Assembly (NCBI GenBank): GCA_050124775.1
Contig: JASFEP010000199.1
Location: forward strand, 1-8,145
Source: WTAW01 sp050124775
Lineage (GTDB): Bacteria > Acidobacteriota > Aminicenantia > Aminicenantales > Aminicenantaceae
Direction: 5' to 3'
DNA length: 8,145 nt
The position numbers were made by a program, and so were the translations under genes. Positions 6,125-8,145 of this stretch are shown here, piece by piece (position 1 is the first letter of the stretch; each line of letters starts with the position of its first letter). The notes beneath the pieces are model-generated. The model was not told where the DNA came from, made no database searches, and was given only the letters and a program-made list of their open reading frames with translations.

Positions 6125-7015
6125 TTATCTTTGTTCGATCATCATCTCCAAAGGGTTTGTCATCGGATTATAGCTGGCTTCGAGCCGACCTCTGTATGGA
6201 CGAAGCGAGGCTTCGGTAACCTCGGGAAGTCCATCCTGCCAGGGAAGACGTTCCCTGTCCTCCTTCATGGCTTCGATCTCCCCCTCCAGGCTTCGCCGCC
6301 ACTCCTCGGTGGTTTCTCCACCTCCTTCGGCTTCGAGTTTTGCGAGCTGATTACGCAGCATGGGCAGCAACATCCGGTTGAGCCTCCGCAACATGCGTTC
6401 CCTGCGCATTTCCTTGGAATCCTCGTGGGCCCAATAACCAAAATCCTGATTCTCATCCGGCCCGGATATCTGGAAGTCAGGGCCATCCTCAGGACTTTTT
6501 TCCAGCCAGGAATAGTAAGCGATAGAATAGATGTAATAGTATTCCCCCAGTCCCATGCCCGCCTCCAGAAGTGCCTCGTTCCTTGTTTTGATGAATTCGG
6601 CTGTCTGGGGAATGATGCCGAATCCCAGTCTGATCATGGTGAAAATACCTTTAGGAGGCCTTTCCACCCCGATATTGTCTTCATCCCTCCCCCGTGAGAG
6701 GGCCTCCATGCTACTGGTAAGCTCCTCCCGGACCGGAGCGAAGGCTTCACGGGCAGAGAGAAAAGCTTCGATCCTCTCCGGAGGAATCGTGCCATCAAGA
6801 TCGGGACAATAATCCGGTATTCGCCCGAAGCGTTCTGTCAAGGCTTCGGTCATGGCCTCTGTGTCCTGGAACTCGTCGACGATGTTCTTTACAAAAAAGT
6901 ATCCACTGGTCAGAAGGATCACGACAATCAGGATCACAACGCCACAGCCTATTCCGCAGCCGATGAGCCATTTTTTTGTCGAACTGCTCGATTGGGTCGT
7001 TTGATTCATTTCCAA
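6125..7015 (-). CDS. Single-pass membrane protein of unknown function
   Basis: A 296-residue protein I do not recognise. It opens with a polar Ser/Thr/Gln-rich stretch and KKW, then one transmembrane segment (about 16-42) containing GCGIGCG with Cys20 and Cys24. This start is common among hypothetical membrane proteins; the positive-inside rule would place the large C-terminal part outside the cytosol. That part is charged and mainly helical. It has a Tyr-rich patch at 158-168, an Arg/Met/Leu-rich helix at 201-230 and a Glu-rich, potentially coiled segment at 221-257. No catalytic motif or lipobox is visible. AAGGAG (7028-7023) sits seven bases before TTG 7015, favouring that start over the ATG at 7009, which would be thirteen bases away. 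It is transcribed alone, leftward, ending about 115 bases before the peptidase promoter, and divergent from the thioesterase. Confidence 0.82.
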   Translation of the reverse strand: MEMNQTTQSSSSTKKWLIGCGIGCGVVILIVVILLTSGYFFVKNIVDEFQDTEAMTEALTERFGRIPDYCPDLDGTIPPERIEAFLSAREAFAPVREELTSSMEALSRGRDEDNIGVERPPKGIFTMIRLGFGIIPQTAEFIKTRNEALLEAGMGLGEYYYIYSIAYYSWLEKSPEDGPDFQISGPDENQDFGYWAHEDSKEMRRERMLRRLNRMLLPMLRNQLAKLEAEGGGETTEEWRRSLEGEIEAMKEDRERLPWQDGLPEVTEASLRPYRGRLEASYNPMTNPLEMMIEQR

Positions 7016-7062
7016 TGTCGGTCTCCTTTTGTCTGGATTCGGTCAGGAACTTCTCCCTAAAA

Positions 7063-7091
7063 GTTTTACCATCGACACATTCAAAATTCAA
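7063..7091 (-). promoter_or_regulatory. Candidate promoter for the unknown membrane protein
   Basis: Read leftward, TTGAAT (7091-7086), a 17-base spacer and TAAAAC (7068-7063), each matching four of six consensus positions. This would start RNA near 7056 and give a leader of about 40 bases before the TTG start at 7015. Confidence 0.45.
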
Positions 7092-7208
7092 GCGTTCCAA
7101 GGAGAGAACCTCTTGAAAAAATCTTGACGAAGCTACTCATTTTGAGAGGAATACGATAATATGCAAATGTTTGATACAGAATGTGCGATGAGGGATCTAC
7201 AAAAATGG

Positions 7209-7235
7209 TTGAGAAAGGATCGTGATCGAAATAAT
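7209..7235 (+). promoter_or_regulatory. Weak candidate promoter for the thioesterase gene
   Basis: TTGAGA (7209-7214, five of six) and AATAAT (7230-7235, five of six) are separated by 15 bases, shorter than ideal. They would put the transcript start just before the Shine-Dalgarno. Upstream alternatives such as TTGACG at 7124-7129 lack a good -10 at the right distance. Confidence 0.3.
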
Positions 7236-7255
7236 ACAAAAGCAGAGGTGAAACA

Positions 7256-7651
7256 ATGGATTTTTTCATTCCGGATGAGGTTTTTTCGAGACAAACAATG
7301 GTTGTCGAGAAGGCCCACACCGCTCACGAGATCGGATCAGGGAGTGTTCAGGTTCTGGCCACCCCCATGATGATCGCATTGATGGAGGCCGCTGCGGTCG
7401 ATGCGGTCCAGAAATATCTGCCGGACGGCTGGACCACCGTCGGGACGCATGTGAATGTGGAACACCTCCGGGCATCTCCCCTGGGAGAGTTGGTGACAGC
7501 TGAGGCGACATTGTTGGGGCGTGAGGGACGTGTCCTAAGTTTTGCCGTGACGGCCGCCGATAGCGCTGGGATCGTAGGACAGGGACATCACAAACGATTC
7601 GTCGTTGACCTTGAGGCATTCATGGAAAAACTCAGGAGCCGAGGTTCATAG
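7256..7651 (+). CDS. FlK-like hotdog acyl-CoA thioesterase
   Basis: A 131-residue single hotdog domain of the fluoroacetyl-CoA thioesterase-like family. Compared from memory with FlK of Streptomyces cattleya, it aligns without gaps from the catalytic Thr onward at an offset of six. Thr36, Glu44, His70 and Gly63 occupy the positions of FlK Thr42, Glu50, His76 and Gly69; the spacing of the triad is identical. Other family marks are TPMMIALMEAAAV (36-48) and GxGxHxR ending at Arg114. FlK's gating Phe36 would fall at Ser30, so fluoroacetyl selectivity is not expected; a general or small acyl-CoA hydrolase is more likely. The ATG at 7256 has AGAGGTG (7244-7250) five bases upstream. It is a lone rightward gene, divergent from the membrane protein and convergent, with a 21-base gap, on the gene to its right. 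No terminator is visible in that gap. Confidence 0.88.
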   Translation: MDFFIPDEVFSRQTMVVEKAHTAHEIGSGSVQVLATPMMIALMEAAAVDAVQKYLPDGWTTVGTHVNVEHLRASPLGELVTAEATLLGREGRVLSFAVTAADSAGIVGQGHHKRFVVDLEAFMEKLRSRGS

Positions 7652-7672
7652 GGATAGAATCTGAAATCCACC

Positions 7673-8145
7673 TTAAGAATGGTAGTCCTGGAGAAAATCG
7701 AAAAAGTCGACCTCGTTGGCATCCAGGCCGTGTTTGTAGACATAGCGGCTTGCAAGGCTTGAAGCGAAGAGAGCTTCGAGATATCTCCGGGGCACCCGCT
7801 GGAGGATATTGTCGAATCCGATCTGCTCGATGAGCACCTGGGGGCAGCAACACTCGATGACATTCCTGAACAGCGTCTCTTCCGCGAAGAGATCCGATGC
7901 ATTGATAGCATCAGTGATCGCATTGATCTTTTCGCTGATCCTATCTGTAAGGACCGGGCGCGGAAGCCCCGTGCGTTCGTGTTCTCTCCAGATTATCTCG
8001 AATTCCAGCCGGGCATTCTCTCTGATGATTGCCAAGATCTCTGCGACGTATTTTTTCCTGAATGCAGGAACTTTTGCGCTCTTCACGCACATAAGGCTCG
8101 AGTATTCCTGATCGTTCAGCGCCAGGCTCGCGAAGACCTCCAACG
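7673..8145 (-). CDS. C-terminal fragment, probably large NAD-specific glutamate dehydrogenase
   Basis: The frame is open from the right edge to a TAA at 7675-7673, giving the last 157 or so residues of a leftward gene whose 5' part lies outside the window; the TTG at 8143 is not taken as a start. The fragment is soluble and helical, with LEFEIIWREHERTGLPR, a following segment on NAIxDAI, RNVIECCCPQ, RVPRRYLEALFASSLAS and, at the very end, YKHGLDANEVDFFDF. This pattern resembles, from memory, the C-terminal helical domain of the GDH2-type (about 115 kDa) NAD-glutamate dehydrogenase, which deaminates glutamate to 2-oxoglutarate in amino-acid catabolism. The catalytic Rossmann domains are not in view, so the assignment rests on family resemblance of the tail only. 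A CCC at its centre (three consecutive Cys) is notable but not diagnostic. Confidence 0.5.
   Translation of the reverse strand, partial: LEVFASLALNDQEYSSLMCVKSAKVPAFRKKYVAEILAIIRENARLEFEIIWREHERTGLPRPVLTDRISEKINAITDAINASDLFAEETLFRNVIECCCPQVLIEQIGFDNILQRVPRRYLEALFASSLASRYVYKHGLDANEVDFFDFLQDYHS

Noticed and set aside
7016..7320. Leftward small open frames (e.g. from 7100 and 7320) upstream of the unknown membrane protein
   Set aside because: They overlap each other, the membrane protein gene or the thioesterase gene, have no family resemblance, and the area contains the divergent promoters.
7652..7672. Terminator between the convergent thioesterase and right-edge gene
   Set aside because: The 21-base gap has no stem with a U-tract in either direction.

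Overview
The window looks like ordinary chromosomal DNA from a Gram-negative-type, probably heterotrophic and peptide-using bacterium. The GC content appears moderate. Shine-Dalgarno sites are clear (AAGGAG/GGAGG) and TTG starts recur. A secreted dipeptidyl peptidase, a hotdog thioesterase and a probable NAD-glutamate dehydrogenase C-terminus together would fit Acidobacteriota/Aminicenantes-like lineages. That placement is an inference from gene content only; no rRNA or marker gene is present. There are no mobile elements, CRISPR arrays or tRNA/rRNA genes.

Left end (1-1609): a small secreted helix-hairpin-helix (ComEA-like) protein reads rightward. It converges on a leftward pair, an MgtC/SapB-family membrane protein followed by an RdgB/HAM1 house-cleaning nucleotide pyrophosphatase. 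The two arms share a perfect 11-bp hairpin at 326-351. A 322-base gap (1610-1931) has no convincing gene but holds a 14-bp palindrome, candidate promoter elements and a G/C-rich hairpin.

Centre (1932-6009): a leftward operon of three tightly coupled genes. A consensus-like promoter (TTGACA, 17 bp, TAAAAA) drives a secreted S9 dipeptidyl peptidase IV-like enzyme. One base after its stop comes a SAM-dependent methyltransferase with a zinc-ribbon-like N-terminus. Its stop overlaps (ATGA) the start of a UbiA-family integral membrane transferase, whose motifs most resemble decaprenyl-phosphate phosphoribosyltransferase (DPPR synthase). The last two genes plausibly act together on a polyprenyl-linked or lipid substrate; the link to the peptidase is unclear.

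Right end (6125-8145): a leftward single-pass membrane protein of unknown function stands divergent from a rightward FlK-like acyl-CoA thioesterase with an intact Thr-Glu-His triad. The thioesterase converges on the C-terminal fragment of a leftward gene that runs off the window, probably a large NAD-specific glutamate dehydrogenase.

I did not find a clearly new defence or mobile system. The points most worth a second look are the peptidase-methyltransferase-UbiA operon, the start/promoter logic of the peptidase, the uncharacterised membrane protein, the thioesterase lacking the FlK gate residue, and the structured gap upstream of mgtC.
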